A DNA stretch of 38,721 nucleotides, from the IMG/VR virus record IMGVR_UViG_3300042112_000874, positions 1 to 38,721 of that record, one strand, 5' to 3'. Of the stretch, positions 12,216-19,183 are shown piece by piece. The position numbers were made by a program, and so were the translations under genes. The stretch comes from a virus. Positions within the stretch are counted from its first letter, which is position 1; the number at the start of each line of letters is the position of its first letter. The notes under the pieces were generated by a model that was given only the letters and a program-made list of their open reading frames with translations, ran no database searches and was not told the origin of the DNA.

Positions 12216-12566
12216 ATGAGAATCACAGAGTCACAGCTCAGAAGAATAGTTCGCGAAGAGGCAAAGCGCCTTGTCGAGAGCTCTGCGATGTCTAATCAAT
12301 TTACGGGTGAGGAGCTCAACTCTGACCCTCTTTTCGTTGAAACTTTGGCCGCTGTATTGCAAGAGCGCGGTAGGCGCTACCCAAGGCTCATGAGAGCTCT
12401 TGATGTTGGGAACGCACAGTACCCTGGGCATCTCATGGACCAGATCCTCGATAGGTTGGCAGAAATGAAGGCCTCCGGTGAAAACATCGCCGGCTTCTTC
12501 AACAGCATCCTGACACCTGGACAGATCGCAGAAATTAAGGCAGGCATCCGCGCTCAAATGAGATAG
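12216..12566 (+). CDS. Tagged protein: shared N-terminal peptide plus helical domain
   Basis: One hundred sixteen residues beginning MRITESQLRRIVREEAKRL, then an all-helical body (FVETLAAVLQERGRRYPRLMRAL, MDQILDRLAEMKASGENIAGFF, PGQIAEIKAGIRAQM). GGAGAA lies 8 bases before the ATG. No match to a known family; the 19-residue start is almost identical to five other proteins encoded within the next 3 kb. Confidence 0.88.
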   Translation: MRITESQLRRIVREEAKRLVESSAMSNQFTGEELNSDPLFVETLAAVLQERGRRYPRLMRALDVGNAQYPGHLMDQILDRLAEMKASGENIAGFFNSILTPGQIAEIKAGIRAQMR

Positions 12567-12613
12567 CCCGAGGGAAAGATTTTGGAAACAAGCACAAAAT
12601 TGCGGAAGCACGG

Positions 12614-13885
12614 ATGATCAGACAGCTTATCCGAGAGATGCTCATGCTGGAGAACGGCCCCGAGGCCCACATCCTCAACTTCTACGAGGACCTCGACATG
12701 CCCCTCTCCGAGTTCAAGGAGGCCATCAGGGCCCTTCTCGATGCCCAGGTGGAGGACGTCGAGGAGAAGATGGACGGACAGAACCTCACCTTCACAGTGA
12801 GGAACGGAGAGGTCGAGACATTCTCCAAGGGAGCCTCCTGGGCATCCGTCCAGCGTGGTGGCAAGAAGATCGCCGACTACGAGGCCCAGTATGCCGACCG
12901 CCCACAGGTGAGGGACGCCTTCAAGAGGGCATACGCCTCCCTCCAGTCCGCTGCAGATGTCGATCCCGGTCTCACGTCTCGGCTCTTCAGGGACGGCGGC
13001 GTGGTGGTGGAGTCACTCATGATGCTCCCCGAGAATCCCAACACCATCGTCTACGACAGGCCCACCATCCGATTCGTTCGGGCCTACCCGATGGACCCAG
13101 CGCTCGGTGGTCAGGTGGACCAGGAGGCCTATCGGCAGTTCCTCGCTTCGGCTTCTTCCCTTGATGTTGCCGTACCGATGGGTGAGGTTCCCATCCTCAA
13201 GCTGCAGAAGGTCCTCAATTCTGACCAGGTGGCCAGCGACCTCGAGGCCGACCTCGACGCGCTCATTGCTGAGGCCGGTGTCAATGAGACATCCACCATG
13301 GGTGACCTCATCGTGGGACTCGTGAAGACCCGCCTCGAGGCCGACGGTATGAGTCCTGATGTCGCAGCAAGGGTCGCAATTCGACTCGGTCGCGGTGAGA
13401 AGGCGGCATTCTCTGCGAAGGACGCGAAGGCTGTGGGACCCGGCGTCTGGGAGAAGGTCCAGGGAATGGAGTCCGGTCCATACGTCGACGAGGCCATCAT
13501 CCCCATCGAGAGGATCCTCCAGAAGCTCGCAGTCCAGGTCTTCCGCAACCTGGAGTTCGTCCTCTCGTCCAATCGAACGGAGTCCGGTGATGCCCTTCGG
13601 TCCTTCGTCCGGCAGACTCGGGATGCCGTGAAGGGTGGTCGACTCATTGCCGATCCATCCCAGACCGAGTCCATCAGGGTTGCACTCGAGAGGATCGGTG
13701 ATGAGGCGGCATTCGAGAAGGCGGTTGAGGGAATCGTATTCCGGTGGAAGGGAAAGACCCGGAAACTCACTGGACTCTTTACACCCATCAATAAGCTTCG
13801 TGGATTCTTCGCCTATGGGAAGACTCCAGCAAGAATTTCAACAGAGTCTCGAAAGAGATACTTACCATTTGGGAGGATTGGGTAA
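12614..13885 (+). CDS. RNA/DNA ligase-like adenylyltransferase
   Basis: Four hundred twenty-three residues. Motif I of covalent nucleotidyltransferases is visible as EEKMDGQNLTF (Lys52 in KMDG), a motif III-like GGVVVESLM near residue 130, motif IV as EGIVFRWKG (Glu372) and a motif V-like KLTGLF after it. This suggests an RNA-ligase-like enzyme that would adenylate itself and seal nicks, with the long insert between motifs III and IV being unusual. The N-terminus (MIRQLIREMLMLENG) resembles a shortened form of the shared tag (LR-LIRE). Neighbouring nucleotidyltransferases suggest a nucleic-acid repair module. Confidence 0.65.
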   Translation: MIRQLIREMLMLENGPEAHILNFYEDLDMPLSEFKEAIRALLDAQVEDVEEKMDGQNLTFTVRNGEVETFSKGASWASVQRGGKKIADYEAQYADRPQVRDAFKRAYASLQSAADVDPGLTSRLFRDGGVVVESLMMLPENPNTIVYDRPTIRFVRAYPMDPALGGQVDQEAYRQFLASASSLDVAVPMGEVPILKLQKVLNSDQVASDLEADLDALIAEAGVNETSTMGDLIVGLVKTRLEADGMSPDVAARVAIRLGRGEKAAFSAKDAKAVGPGVWEKVQGMESGPYVDEAIIPIERILQKLAVQVFRNLEFVLSSNRTESGDALRSFVRQTRDAVKGGRLIADPSQTESIRVALERIGDEAAFEKAVEGIVFRWKGKTRKLTGLFTPINKLRGFFAYGKTPARISTESRKRYLPFGRIG

Positions 13886-13886
13886 C

Positions 13887-14123
13887 ATGAGAATCACAGA
13901 GTCGCAGCTTAGAAGGATCGTCAGGGAGGAGGCCAAGAAGTTCAAGAAGGGAAAGAGAATCAACGAGAGCTTTCCTGGAGCGAATGAGGAGCTCTTCAAC
14001 GCGATGGAGAGCTTCGTCCAGGGCTGGATGGATGAATCGGGAGTCGAAGACCCTGCAGGAGCATGTAGGGCTCTTCTCAGTGAGGTAGAGGCCTTCTGTC
14101 AGGCATTCGAAGAGAACTACTGA
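13887..14123 (+). CDS. Tagged small acidic protein
   Basis: Seventy-eight residues from ATG at 13887, two bases after the ligase-like stop. MRITESQLRRIVREEAKKF is followed by a basic stretch (KKGKRINES) and an acidic helical body (EELFNAMESFVQGWMDESG, CRALLSEVEAFCQAFEENY). Unrecognised body. GGAGG lies about 14 bases upstream. Confidence 0.85.
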   Translation: MRITESQLRRIVREEAKKFKKGKRINESFPGANEELFNAMESFVQGWMDESGVEDPAGACRALLSEVEAFCQAFEENY

Positions 14124-14124
14124 G

Positions 14125-14502
14125 ATGAGAATCACAGAGTCACAGCTTCGTAAGATCGTCCGTGAGGAGGCCCGACTTCTGATGAAGGAGGACAAGGGCG
14201 GCCTCTATGACTACGAGCTCGCGATCCTCGCGTACATGCGAGACGGTGCCACAGAGGAGGAAGACATCCGTGTAAACGCTGGTCGAACGTACATGTTTGA
14301 TGCGATTCCTCGTGCCAACTTCAAGGCCTCAGTGGACACCCTCGTGAAGATGGGCCTTGTCACTCGTGGAGGAATGAGCGGTGACATGAGGGCAATGGGA
14401 CCTGGGAGAGGTGCCCGAATGGGAATGGACGTTGACTTCCTGACACTCACGCCGAAGGGTGCGAGAGAGGCAAGAACAGCAGATCGATACATTGGGAGAT
14501 GA
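14125..14502 (+). CDS. Tagged protein with winged-helix-like body
   Basis: One hundred twenty-five residues. MRITESQLRKIVREEARLL is followed by YDYELAILAYMRDGATEEEDIRV, then IPRANFKASVDTLVKMGLVTRGG, a helix-turn-helix plus wing (SVDTLVKMGLVTR, DFLTLTPKGAREA), the usual pattern of small winged-helix DNA-binding or restriction-control proteins. So at least one tagged protein carries a DNA-binding-like domain. Confidence 0.82.
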   Translation: MRITESQLRKIVREEARLLMKEDKGGLYDYELAILAYMRDGATEEEDIRVNAGRTYMFDAIPRANFKASVDTLVKMGLVTRGGMSGDMRAMGPGRGARMGMDVDFLTLTPKGAREARTADRYIGR

Positions 14503-14503
14503 G

Positions 14504-14755
14504 ATGAGAATCACAGAGTCACAGCTTAGAAAGATCGTCCGTCAGGAGGCAAGGCGCCTCCTCGAGTCAGGCATGCCGGGAGCATCAGCATTTGATCAGG
14601 CGGTTGACATCTTCTCAGAGGCGATTATCAATGGCGAGAACGTCGACGTTGGTTCTCGCCGTTGGCTCCAGGTCCTCGACCTCGGGCTCGACGAGGAGGC
14701 TGCTTATGATGCTGTCGATCAAGCCTACGCCAGCACATCAGCTGAGCTTGACTAA
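14504..14755 (+). CDS. Tagged small helical protein
   Basis: Eighty-three residues from ATG at 14504; MRITESQLRKIVRQEARRLLE then a short helical body (DQAVDIFSEAIINGENVDV, LQVLDLGLDEEAAYDAVDQAYAS). It starts two bases after the preceding stop. Same tag, unrelated body. Confidence 0.85.
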   Translation: MRITESQLRKIVRQEARRLLESGMPGASAFDQAVDIFSEAIINGENVDVGSRRWLQVLDLGLDEEAAYDAVDQAYASTSAELD

Positions 14756-14765
14756 AGAGAGCACA

Positions 14766-15131
14766 ATGAGAATCACAGAGTCGCAGCTTAGAAAGATCAT
14801 CAGGGAAGAGATGGGTCGTCTCAGTGAGAACGTCGGCATGTCACCCGGCCCTATTTCTTCATCACAGGAGTTCAAGGCACTCCAGCCCGGTGATCGAATC
14901 AAGGTCAATGGATCTCCATGCGTAGTGGTCGAGTATGATTCATTCTCAGCGACCCTAAAGTACACACGGGAAGGAAAGTCCACGCTATCGAGCCTCGATG
15001 CCCGACTTGCCTGGGCATGGGAACCTGGTGAGCGTCCTGAGATCAGCGTCGAGTGGATTTCGACAGGGGCACCTCCTGATAGGGTCCGACGTGCTCCCCG
15101 TCGTCGCACTTCATACTCTTACTACGATTGA
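14766..15131 (+). CDS. Tagged protein with SH3-like beta body
   Basis: One hundred twenty-one residues beginning MRITESQLRKIIREEMGRL, then a beta-rich segment LQPGDRIKVNGSPCVVVEYDSFSATLKYTREGKSTLSS resembling an SH3-like or KOW-type barrel, and an Arg/Tyr-rich tail (RRAPRRRTSYSYYD). The basic tail suggests contact with nucleic acid or with a charged capsid surface. Confidence 0.85.
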   Translation: MRITESQLRKIIREEMGRLSENVGMSPGPISSSQEFKALQPGDRIKVNGSPCVVVEYDSFSATLKYTREGKSTLSSLDARLAWAWEPGERPEISVEWISTGAPPDRVRRAPRRRTSYSYYD

Positions 15132-15138
15132 GGATAAC

Positions 15139-15192
15139 ATGAGAATCACAGAGTCACAGTTGAGGAAGATCGTCCGTGAGGAGTACAGGTAA
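15139..15192 (+). CDS. Stand-alone 17-residue copy of the shared tag
   Basis: ATG at 15139 to TAA at 15190-15192 encodes MRITESQLRKIVREEYR and nothing else. The stop overlaps the ATG of the next gene (TAATG), so ribosomes finishing the tag may restart on the nucleotidyltransferase. A -1 shift within the last codons would fuse tag and enzyme in one frame; no slippery heptamer is visible. Either a free peptide, a coupling leader or a tag whose fusion has been broken by a frameshift. Confidence 0.7.
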   Translation: MRITESQLRKIVREEYR

Positions 15193-15995
15193 TGGGAGGA
15201 GAGGCATTCAAGGGACCAGACGGCGCCCCACTCACGACCGGAATCAGGAAGTCCGAGGTGGGACCCACGCTGGATGCCCTCCTGCATGACATCCTGAAGC
15301 CGGTGGGGATAGACGCGTATGTGCCTCTCGGTTCCACAGGGAAGAAAGAGATGTCCGGCGACCTCGACATCGCAGTCGGGCCTGTCCCAATGGGCGACCC
15401 GAAGGCTCTCAAGGCGATCAAGGACGGTCTCCTGAAGAACGTCCAAGGAATCATCGGCACCGAGAGAGCAAAGCTCGTCGGACAGAACATTGCTCTCATG
15501 ATCCCCATCATGGGATCACAGGACCGCTTCGTCCAGGTCGATGTGATGCTCTCCGGTGACCCTGAGAAGACCGGTTGGCTGATGTCTGGGACTGGGTCCG
15601 GGGTGAAGGGCGTCTATCGCAACCTCCTCCTCGCTTACCTCGCGAAGATCCGGTCCGAGCAGAGACCGGGCACGAAGATCACCATCTCCTACCCCGGCGG
15701 CATTCAGGTGACCGAGGACGGTGTCGTCACTGTCCCAAGGACCGAGGACGCGGAAGTCATTGTCTCAACCCTCGGTATCCCTGCGAGTCCCTCGGAGATC
15801 ACCCGTTTCGAGGACCTGGTTACCATATTGGCGGGGGTCCCTGATGTCTCAGCGAGACTCTCAGGTTTCGAGGAGTACATAGCACGCTACCTCCAAGATC
15901 CTCACACCGCCATAGAGGCGGCAAAGGCCGTGGAGGCGCTAAAGAATGCTACAAAACTGCGAGAGGCGGTTAGACGAGCCCTCCGCTCCCTCTGA
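15192..15995 (+). CDS. Polymerase-beta superfamily nucleotidyltransferase (GDLDIAV)
   Basis: Two hundred sixty-seven residues. LGSTGKKEMSGDLDIAVGP (residues 46-64) is the Gly-Ser and paired-Asp motif (D57, D59) of the family, and RFVQVDVMLSGD supplies the third Asp. The C-terminal part is helical and includes AIEAAKAVEALKNATKLREAVRRALRSL, the last stretch again resembling LR-x-x-RxxL. Substrate unknown; related phage proteins are found near RNA-ligase-like genes. Translationally coupled to the stand-alone tag ORF, suggesting the enzyme and the tag belong together. Confidence 0.78.
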   Translation: MGGEAFKGPDGAPLTTGIRKSEVGPTLDALLHDILKPVGIDAYVPLGSTGKKEMSGDLDIAVGPVPMGDPKALKAIKDGLLKNVQGIIGTERAKLVGQNIALMIPIMGSQDRFVQVDVMLSGDPEKTGWLMSGTGSGVKGVYRNLLLAYLAKIRSEQRPGTKITISYPGGIQVTEDGVVTVPRTEDAEVIVSTLGIPASPSEITRFEDLVTILAGVPDVSARLSGFEEYIARYLQDPHTAIEAAKAVEALKNATKLREAVRRALRSL

Positions 15996-16514
15996 TCAGC
16001 TAATTCGGATGTCTCTCACGGACATCTGAAGAGTCGTGAACCACGGGTCCTTCACTTCCCGATCAAGCTCGTCAACGGCGAGAGCAACCGGGATTGCTGT
16101 CATCTCCCACTTCTCGATGAGGTCCTCCTCGTGATCCTTCACGGTCATCCGGACCTTCCGTTCCGTGGGCTTCTGGAGCCAAGAGAAGAGGCCGGTGTTC
16201 ATGCCAGGCTTTGCTCGGAACTCACAGACCATCTGACCCGAGGATCCCTCGCCGGGTGTGAAGACGGAGAATTTCACGCCACCGCACTCAAGCGGCTGCA
16301 TCCCATCGATTGCAACCTCCCACTTCGGTGACTCATCGATCTCAGGCTCCACGCCCTCCTCATCACCCGGAGCAATCATCCCCGCGCTCTCGAGGAGTTC
16401 CTGCATCGTGATGAACTGCACCGGCGGATCAATCGACTCACTCGGAGCGTCAACGGGCTCTTCGACAACCTTCTTCTTCCGCTTAAAACTCTTCGGCTCA
16501 GCAGCCTTCGGCAT
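15996..16514 (-). CDS. Unknown protein, convergent with the rightward operon
   Basis: One hundred seventy-two residues from ATG at 16514 (MPKAAEPKSFKRKKKVVEE), which overlaps the upstream gene by 17 bases. A basic start and an acidic linker with Pro/Ser precede a beta-rich domain (WEVAIDGMQPLECGGVKFSVF, ERKVRMTVKDHEEDLIEKWEMTAIPVALAVDELDREVKDPWFTTLQMSVRDIRI). The last strands resemble phage virion proteins of the tail-tube type in pattern only; no certain match. Stop codons of this gene and the rightward operon are adjacent (15995/15996). Confidence 0.7.
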   Translation of the reverse strand: MPKAAEPKSFKRKKKVVEEPVDAPSESIDPPVQFITMQELLESAGMIAPGDEEGVEPEIDESPKWEVAIDGMQPLECGGVKFSVFTPGEGSSGQMVCEFRAKPGMNTGLFSWLQKPTERKVRMTVKDHEEDLIEKWEMTAIPVALAVDELDREVKDPWFTTLQMSVRDIRIS

Positions 16515-16704
16515 TCTTGCTTCCTCGGTCGAGGGATTCCCTGATGACTTTGATGAACTCTTTCTGTGCGCGAGCATCATCCCACTCTGTGACTCCCCAA
16601 GCTTGCATAAGAACACGTTTGATATCCTCGTCAAATTCAATGTTGATCTTGGCGGAGCCGTCAGGCTGCTCCTCAATGCTCTCAATCCTGATTGGAACTT
16701 TCAT
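16498..16704 (-). CDS. Unknown 68-residue protein
   Basis: ATG at 16704 with AAGGAG seven bases upstream. MKVPIRIESIEEQPDGSAKINIEFDEDIKRVLMQAWG reads as a beta-hairpin followed by a helix. It resembles short phage proteins of unknown function. An inverted repeat with an ATAGTTA element lies just upstream (16720-16734). Confidence 0.65.
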   Translation of the reverse strand: MKVPIRIESIEEQPDGSAKINIEFDEDIKRVLMQAWGVTEWDDARAQKEFIKVIRESLDRGSKNAEGC

Positions 16705-16719
16705 TCCTGCTCCTTGATA

Positions 16720-16734
16720 GGATAGTAACTATCC
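16720..16734. promoter_or_regulatory. Palindrome with ATAGTTA element
   Basis: GGATAGTAACTATCC: perfect 7-bp inverted repeat around one base. A related pair, ACTATCC and GGATAGT, flanks six bases at 34617-34636, also upstream of a minus-strand gene. Looks like an operator or a symmetric promoter core. Confidence 0.45.
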
Positions 16735-16744
16735 GTGAGAGCCT

Positions 16745-17542
16745 TTACACTGCTTTCTTGCGGGACTTACGAACCTTCGGAAAGATGAGCTTCTCGGCAT
16801 CAACAGAGACCACCGTGCCCTCGAACAGGATGTCGACCATGACCATCCCGTAACTGGAGAAGGATCGATTCCCGAGGACAAGGACATCGGTGGGAGCCGG
16901 GTCTTCACTGTTCTTGTAGCCTCGGGCGTCTACGTGCCAGGGTCGGATCTGACTGAGTGAACCGACCTTCTCGGGAATGGAGTCCCAGAGGGCAACCACG
17001 CCCTTGAACTGAGACTTCAGGAAGTCAACGTCCTCAACCTCCACTTCACTCTGGCAGAGAATCTTGTTCGCGATCCGGTCAAGCCGGTTGGAGGTCGCCG
17101 GCTTGTTCCCCCAATAGTACGAGGACATGCGGGACTTTCGGTTGAAGAGACCACTGGCAAGCTGCCGGAGCTCGTCGTCAACCTGGACCGAGTTGATGGG
17201 GCGCTGGGCACCCGCCACAATCCTCTCGGCGTACGCCTTCTGACGTTCGGTGAGCTCCCGACCCTGGAGAACTTGACCAGCAAAGCTTCGGAGAGTGTCG
17301 GCCTCGTCCTTGCGGAGACAGGTCTCGGCCACGACGAGCCAGTCCTTCGCGCTCTGCCAGGAGGGCCAGGTCTCGGGAGCGCCCTTCGCGAGGAGTTCGC
17401 GGAGGATGTTGACACCGTTGCCGCGAGGGGGCTTGCCCTCGGCGGAGAGGGAAGCGAGGAACCCACCCGGCCAGGTCCCGCCGAGACCAGCCGCCTGGTA
17501 GGCCTGCGAGAGGGTCCGGACCTTGTCGATTTCGAAGACCAT
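16745..17542 (-). CDS. Unknown 265-residue protein under a box-type promoter
   Basis: ATG at 17542, 22 bases from the -10 hexamer of a conserved promoter (17564-17595), with GGAGG upstream. The protein has a helical first half (SQAYQAAGLGGTWPGGF, LRELLAKGAPETWPSWQSAKDWL, RELTERQKAYAERIV) and a second half with SYYWGNKPATSNRLDRIANKILC then beta strands. No family recognised. The other two genes with this promoter type are the DNA ligase and a zinc-ribbon protein, which suggests an early or middle role. Confidence 0.75.
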   Translation of the reverse strand: MVFEIDKVRTLSQAYQAAGLGGTWPGGFLASLSAEGKPPRGNGVNILRELLAKGAPETWPSWQSAKDWLVVAETCLRKDEADTLRSFAGQVLQGRELTERQKAYAERIVAGAQRPINSVQVDDELRQLASGLFNRKSRMSSYYWGNKPATSNRLDRIANKILCQSEVEVEDVDFLKSQFKGVVALWDSIPEKVGSLSQIRPWHVDARGYKNSEDPAPTDVLVLGNRSFSSYGMVMVDILFEGTVVSVDAEKLIFPKVRKSRKKAV

Positions 17543-17563
17543 CACCAACCTCCGTGTATTATC

Positions 17564-17595
17564 AGTATACCACACTTCACACGAAATTGGAATAG
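17564..17595 (-). promoter_or_regulatory. Box-type promoter P1 (CTATTCCAATTTC)
   Basis: CTATTCCAATTTC (17583-17595), then 13 bases, then TATACT (17564-17569). The -10 is followed by GTAT-7 nt-ATAC. Identical architecture at 20530-20561 and 30711-30742. Confidence 0.75.
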
Positions 17596-17605
17596 GCTGC
17601 GTAAA

Positions 17606-18559
17606 CTATTTTGCACTTTCCCTAAAGAAGTCGACAGTCAGTCGAACTCCTGTCTCAAAGTCGACTATGGGCTCCCAACCGAGACTCATCTTTGCAAACG
17701 TGATGTCCGGCTTCCGTTGAGTCGGATCGTCCTGCGGTAGCGGCTTATGGACGATACCCGCAGTGTTGCCAGTGAATCTGTTGATGTGCTCTGCGAGCTG
17801 TAACATCGTCATCTCATGCGGATTCCCAATGTTACACGGAGTCTTCACGTTAGACTCCATCAGTCTCTCAATTCCCCTCACGAGATCATGGACATAGCAG
17901 AAACTACGAGTCTGCTTCCCGTCTCCGAAGACAGTGAGGGGCTCACCCCTCAGCGCCTGGTTGATGAAGGCTGGCATCACCCTCCCGTCGTTAGGACGCA
18001 TCCTGGGACCGTAGGTGTTGAAGATCCTGACAATCCTTGTTTCGACACCGCGGTATCTCTGGTAGGCCATCGTGAGAGTCTCTGCGTACCGCTTTGCCTC
18101 ATCGTAGACGCTCCGGGGTCCAATGGGATTCACATTCCCCCAGTAACTCTCCACCTGTGGATGGACGGCAGGGTCACCGTACACCTCAGAGGTGCTGGCG
18201 AGGAGGAACCGAGCGCCGGTCTCCCTGCATAGTTCGAGGCACTTCTCGGTTGCCTTGGACCCTGCGTCGAGAGTCTCAAACGGTAGCTGGACATAGTCTA
18301 TGGGACTGGCGGGTGAAGCCATGTGATAGACTCTATCGAACTTGACAGGCTTGCCGTCCTTGTCAAGAAACGTGGGAATCTCTCTGCTCACATCTGCTTG
18401 TTTGAAACTGAAAATTGGATTCTGAACAAGATGCGCCAAGTTTCTTGAATTACCGGTCACGAAGTTATCGACGCCGTAGACTTCGTGACCGACCGTCAGG
18501 AGCAGGTCAATGAGATGAGAGGGCACAAACCCAGCTGCGCCCGTTACAAGTATCCGCAA
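17606..18559 (-). CDS. NAD-dependent epimerase, UDP-glucuronate decarboxylase-like
   Basis: Three hundred seventeen residues from a TTG start at 18559 with GGAGG upstream. It has the Rossmann GxxGxxxS/A motif ([10 protein letters not shown]), the STSEVYGDP segment, the catalytic Tyr152-x-x-x-Lys156 (YDEAK), then [10 protein letters not shown] and [15 protein letters not shown], all typical of UDP-xylose synthase or dTDP-glucose dehydratase-type extended SDRs, with the sequence [18 protein letters not shown] following. It converts a nucleotide sugar, most likely UDP-glucuronate to UDP-xylose, for surface glycan or phage glycosylation. A 13-bp inverted repeat encloses its ribosome site and start (18535-18591). 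Confidence 0.88.
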   Translation of the reverse strand: MRILVTGAAGFVPSHLIDLLLTVGHEVYGVDNFVTGNSRNLAHLVQNPIFSFKQADVSREIPTFLDKDGKPVKFDRVYHMASPASPIDYVQLPFETLDAGSKATEKCLELCRETGARFLLASTSEVYGDPAVHPQVESYWGNVNPIGPRSVYDEAKRYAETLTMAYQRYRGVETRIVRIFNTYGPRMRPNDGRVMPAFINQALRGEPLTVFGDGKQTRSFCYVHDLVRGIERLMESNVKTPCNIGNPHEMTMLQLAEHINRFTGNTAGIVHKPLPQDDPTQRKPDITFAKMSLGWEPIVDFETGVRLTVDFFRESAK

Positions 18560-18591
18560 GATTCCTCCATTGGATATTGTAACGGGCGCAG
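18535..18591 (-). promoter_or_regulatory. Long inverted repeat enclosing the epimerase start codon
   Basis: GTAACGGGCGCAG (plus 18579-18591) and CTGCGCCCGTTAC (18535-18547) are perfect 13-base complements separated by 31 bases that hold GGAGG and the TTG start. If it folds, the mRNA hairpin would place the start in its loop and could control translation. No long T-run follows. The remainder 18592-18606 is non-coding. Confidence 0.55.
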
Positions 18592-18606
18592 GGTGCCTGT
18601 ACAGGC

Positions 18607-18792
18607 TTAGTCTAGAGCTTCCTTAGCAAACTTTGCAGAGAGGCCAAGGATAAGCTTCCCTATCTGCTTCCGCTCTTCCTTCGTGACGTGGACCTTTCCA
18701 TCCGCGTCCTTCTTCAGTGCGCCATTCAGATATTTGACAAGCTCCTCAATCTCAGGTGCCAGTGCAATCAGCTCATCAGGTGTTAATGCCAT
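18607..18792 (-). CDS. Unknown 61-residue protein
   Basis: ATG at 18792 (MALTPDEL) with GGAGG eight bases upstream; an upstream ATG at 18837 has no ribosome site. Helical: [46 protein letters not shown]. Reads like the small helical accessory proteins of phage structural gene clusters. Function unknown. Confidence 0.6.
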   Translation of the reverse strand: MALTPDELIALAPEIEELVKYLNGALKKDADGKVHVTKEERKQIGKLILGLSAKFAKEALD

Positions 18793-18836
18793 TGTTAGGT
18801 CCTCCCTCGGGTGCGGGTTGTCCGCAAACCCATTCA

Positions 18837-18843
18837 TAACTAT
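18837..18843 (-). promoter_or_regulatory. ATAGTTA element
   Basis: GAATAGTTATG on the minus strand, 45 bases before the ATG at 18792. Same heptamer as at 857, 3901, 16726 and 34615. Confidence 0.35.
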
Positions 18844-18892
18844 TCGGGGAGACCCGCCTCTTCTTCAGAAAGAGGCAAGACTTTGTAGAAAC

Positions 18893-19183
18893 TCAGGTTC
18901 GGTTCATCTCGTTCACGACTTCTTCGGTCCTCATCTCACGGCCGCCCCACGGACCCTCCTGCCACTCAGTGACGTTTCCTTCATCGTCACACGGAAACAC
19001 CAGGGTTTCGTCAATGGCAAACCTGCCGCTTCCGTGCTGCGCATCAGAGATTGAGAAATGACGACCGTCAGTCATCACAACGTGACTTCGAAAGATCATG
19101 CCACCCTTTCGCACCAGGACGCCGTTCTCAACATCATCTTCGATGACCACAGGTTCCTTGAAAGTCACAAACTTGTCAATCAT
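18893..19183 (-). CDS. Unknown 96-residue protein
   Basis: ATG at 19183 overlaps the ligase stop (ATGA). Beta-rich start (MIDKFVTFKEPVVIEDDVENGVLVRKGGMIFRSHVVMTDGRHFSI) and an acidic, polar end. No family recognised. Co-transcribed with the DNA ligase. Confidence 0.65.
   Translation of the reverse strand: MIDKFVTFKEPVVIEDDVENGVLVRKGGMIFRSHVVMTDGRHFSISDAQHGSGRFAIDETLVFPCDDEGNVTEWQEGPWGGREMRTEEVVNEMNRT

Noticed and set aside
12231-12611. Minus-strand frame opposite the tagged gene at 12216
   Set aside because: Cys-rich text without ribosome site; the plus frame carries the conserved tag.
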